From Kitasatospora phosalacinea (GTDB lineage Bacteria; Actinomycetota; Actinomycetes; Streptomycetales; Streptomycetaceae): 64,000 bases of DNA. A program made the position numbers and the translations under genes. Positions 62,763 through 64,000 of the stretch are shown one piece after another. The stretch covers positions 20,260-84,259 of the forward strand of contig NZ_JNWZ01000059.1 in assembly GCF_000716545.1 (NCBI RefSeq). Direction: 5' to 3'. The stretch's first letter is position 1. Each line of letters starts with the position of its first letter. Below the pieces are notes generated by a model, which worked only from the letters and a program-made list of their open reading frames with translations, did not search any database and was not told the origin of the DNA.

Positions 62763-62770
62763 GGCTCCGG

Positions 62771-64000
62771 TCAGACCACCTGGTCCGAGGGGTGCTTGCC
62801 GGGCTCCTGGTCCTGGGTGGCCAGGCCGAGCTGGCGACGCAGGTCGAGGACCAGGTCGTCGCCCAGGTGCTGGAAGGCGGTGTGCAACTCCTTCTCGACG
62901 GCGGCGCCGTCGGTGGCCTTCGCGGCGGCCCGGAAGTGCTGGGCGGCCGTCCTGGACTCGGTCACCAGCCGGTCGACGGTCTTCTTGTCGGCGTCGGCCC
63001 AGCCGGTGACCCCGCCGAGCAGCGCGGCCTGGCGGTCGGCCGCCTCGGCCATCTTGCCGGCCCAGGTGCGGAACGCCTCCGGGTCGTCCTTGACCTCGGT
63101 GCCCTCGTCGGGGCTCTTGCTCCAGGCCCGGTCGAACTGGTTGGTGGCGGCCAGCAGGTGCTGCTGGTCCTTCGTCAGGTTGGTGGCGTCCTTGCGCACC
63201 GAGCCGGTGGTCGGCGCGTCCCCGCCCAGGAGGCAGACGAAGCGGCGGCCGCTGCTGGTGTGCCAGCTGTTGCGGTCCGGGTAGTAGTAGCGGTACGTCA
63301 TCGCGTCGGTGAGCGTCCAGGTGTCCATCACGTACTCGTCGACGTGCTCCGTGCACGCCTGGTCCGCCTCGGTCTCCAGCGTGCTCGCGGCCGGGTAGTC
63401 GTCGCCCTGCTCGCTGGGCGTGCCGGTCCAGAACACCTCGCCCTCGTGGGGCTCCGAGCAGGGCACCTCCTTGGCCACCTGCTCCTTGGGCAGGTTGAAG
63501 CACTCTCCGGTGTTCAGCCGCAACGGCGAGGTCGCGGGCAGCAGGACGAGGGGGCTCGCGCTGGGCTTGACGCGGTCGCCGGAGGAGTCGTGCGTGCGGG
63601 TGCCGTGGCGGAGACCGCCGACGACGAGCACCAGGGCCAGGAGCACCAGCCAGGCCGAGCCGATCACGATGGCCGAGACCGCCATGGCCTTGCCGCGCTC
63701 GCCGGTCCGCTTGATCTGGACCAGGGCGGCGGCGCCCAGGCCGATCGCGATGATGCCGAAGTAGCACAGGAAGCTCACCACCAGCGCGGCGATGGCCAGC
63801 CCGTTGGTGTACAGCGACCGAGACGGCTGCGGGTAGCCCGGGTAGCCGGGCATCCCGTACTGGCCGGGTGCGCCGTACTGGCCGGGCACCCCGTACTGGC
63901 CGGGTATCTGGCCCGCGCCCGGGTGCGGCGCGCCGCTGCCCCACGGCTGGTGGGCGCCGGGGGGCGGCACGGCCCACGGGTCGGCGGGGGCGGGGGGGGG
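62771..64000 (-). CDS. DUF4190/septum-formation-type membrane protein, 5' incomplete
   Basis: At least 399 residues. A Pro/Gly/Tyr-rich cytoplasmic leader with GQYG repeats, two membrane helices (LAIAALVVSFLCYFGIIAIG and AVSAIVIGSAWLVLLALVLV) joined by QIKRTGERGKAMA, as in DUF4190 proteins, then an outer domain (LNTGECFNLPKEQVAKEVPCSEPHEGEVF) with paired cysteines typical of septum-formation-family proteins. The frame stays open (P-P-P-A-P-A-D-P-W-A) to the window edge, so the start is beyond 64000. Function unknown. Confidence 0.8.
   Translation of the reverse strand, partial: PPPAPADPWAVPPPGAHQPWGSGAPHPGAGQIPGQYGVPGQYGAPGQYGMPGYPGYPQPSRSLYTNGLAIAALVVSFLCYFGIIAIGLGAAALVQIKRTGERGKAMAVSAIVIGSAWLVLLALVLVVGGLRHGTRTHDSSGDRVKPSASPLVLLPATSPLRLNTGECFNLPKEQVAKEVPCSEPHEGEVFWTGTPSEQGDDYPAASTLETEADQACTEHVDEYVMDTWTLTDAMTYRYYYPDRNSWHTSSGRRFVCLLGGDAPTTGSVRKDATNLTKDQQHLLAATNQFDRAWSKSPDEGTEVKDDPEAFRTWAGKMAEAADRQAALLGGVTGWADADKKTVDRLVTESRTAAQHFRAAAKATDGAAVEKELHTAFQHLGDDLVLDLRRQLGLATQDQEPGKHPSDQVV
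63840..63905 (-). repeat. Tandem GQYG-coding repeat
   Basis: Three to four 18-21 base units encode PGQYG-type repeats in the cytoplasmic leader of the membrane protein. Confidence 0.6.

Overview
The window is a 64 kb stretch of chromosome from a very GC-rich actinobacterium, almost certainly a streptomycete (Streptomyces or Kitasatospora). The evidence is third-position GC close to saturation, frequent GTG and TTG starts, many four-base start/stop overlaps, CBM2-bearing secreted cellulases with CebR operator palindromes, a ccr-meaA ethylmalonyl-CoA gene set followed by psd-pssA, and an actinobacterial late-cobalamin operon. I saw no tRNA, rRNA, insertion sequence, prophage or CRISPR array.

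Layout. Positions 1-6300 hold housekeeping and envelope genes: an Asp23/Gls24 operon, an enoyl-CoA hydratase, a small helix-turn-helix protein, an ABC-F ATPase, a beta-propeller-like exported protein and a zinc metallopeptidase. Positions 6400-17550 form an exopolysaccharide locus: an initiating phosphoglycosyltransferase, Wzy-like polymerase, MurJ-like flippase, polysaccharide deacetylase, two GT4 glycosyltransferases, a Wzz-like chain-length protein and a FemAB/GNAT-fold transferase, with a secreted GH26 hydrolase convergent at the end. After an SRPBCC protein, a HipA-like kinase and a secreted subtilase comes a cellulose locus (20980-25490): divergent GH48 and GH5 genes, each with a damaged CBM2. 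Positions 25600-35440 are a mosaic of small regulator-plus-target units (F420-type reductase, AKR/TetR, DeoR/Nudix, GNAT, MarR, glutamine-synthetase-like, TetR/MFS exporter, Uma2).

Positions 35840-45290 encode the ethylmalonyl-CoA pathway for C2 assimilation: a fused double 3-hydroxyacyl-CoA dehydrogenase, a TetR regulator, crotonyl-CoA carboxylase/reductase, B12-dependent ethylmalonyl-CoA mutase, a CitE-type lyase, mesaconyl-CoA hydratase and an acyl-CoA dehydrogenase. Phosphatidylethanolamine synthesis (psd-pssA) follows. Positions 47360-53330 carry a HEAT-like protein, an alpha/beta hydrolase, a double-HTH protein, an SDR and a VOC/MarR pair. A CBM2-rhamnogalacturonan lyase gene with a perfect CebR box (53516-55750) precedes a cobalamin riboswitch and the operon cobD-cobQ-chlID-cobO-cobB (55850-62724). 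The window ends in an incomplete septum-formation-type membrane protein.

The most noteworthy observations are: (1) the two divergent cellulase genes have lost complementary halves of their CBM2 modules exactly at the edges of an identical 75-bp inverted repeat, which points to misassembly or recombination; (2) three CebR-type boxes link cellulases and a pectin lyase; (3) a palindrome TGGCAC-N3-GTGCCA occurs both in the ccr upstream region and inside the adjacent tetR gene; (4) a DeoR regulator faces a 59-codon gene overlapping a Nudix gene, and the same direct-repeat motif lies at both ends of that unit. I see no single system that I can call wholly new. The exopolysaccharide locus and the DeoR-Nudix unit are the best candidates for undescribed products or pathways.
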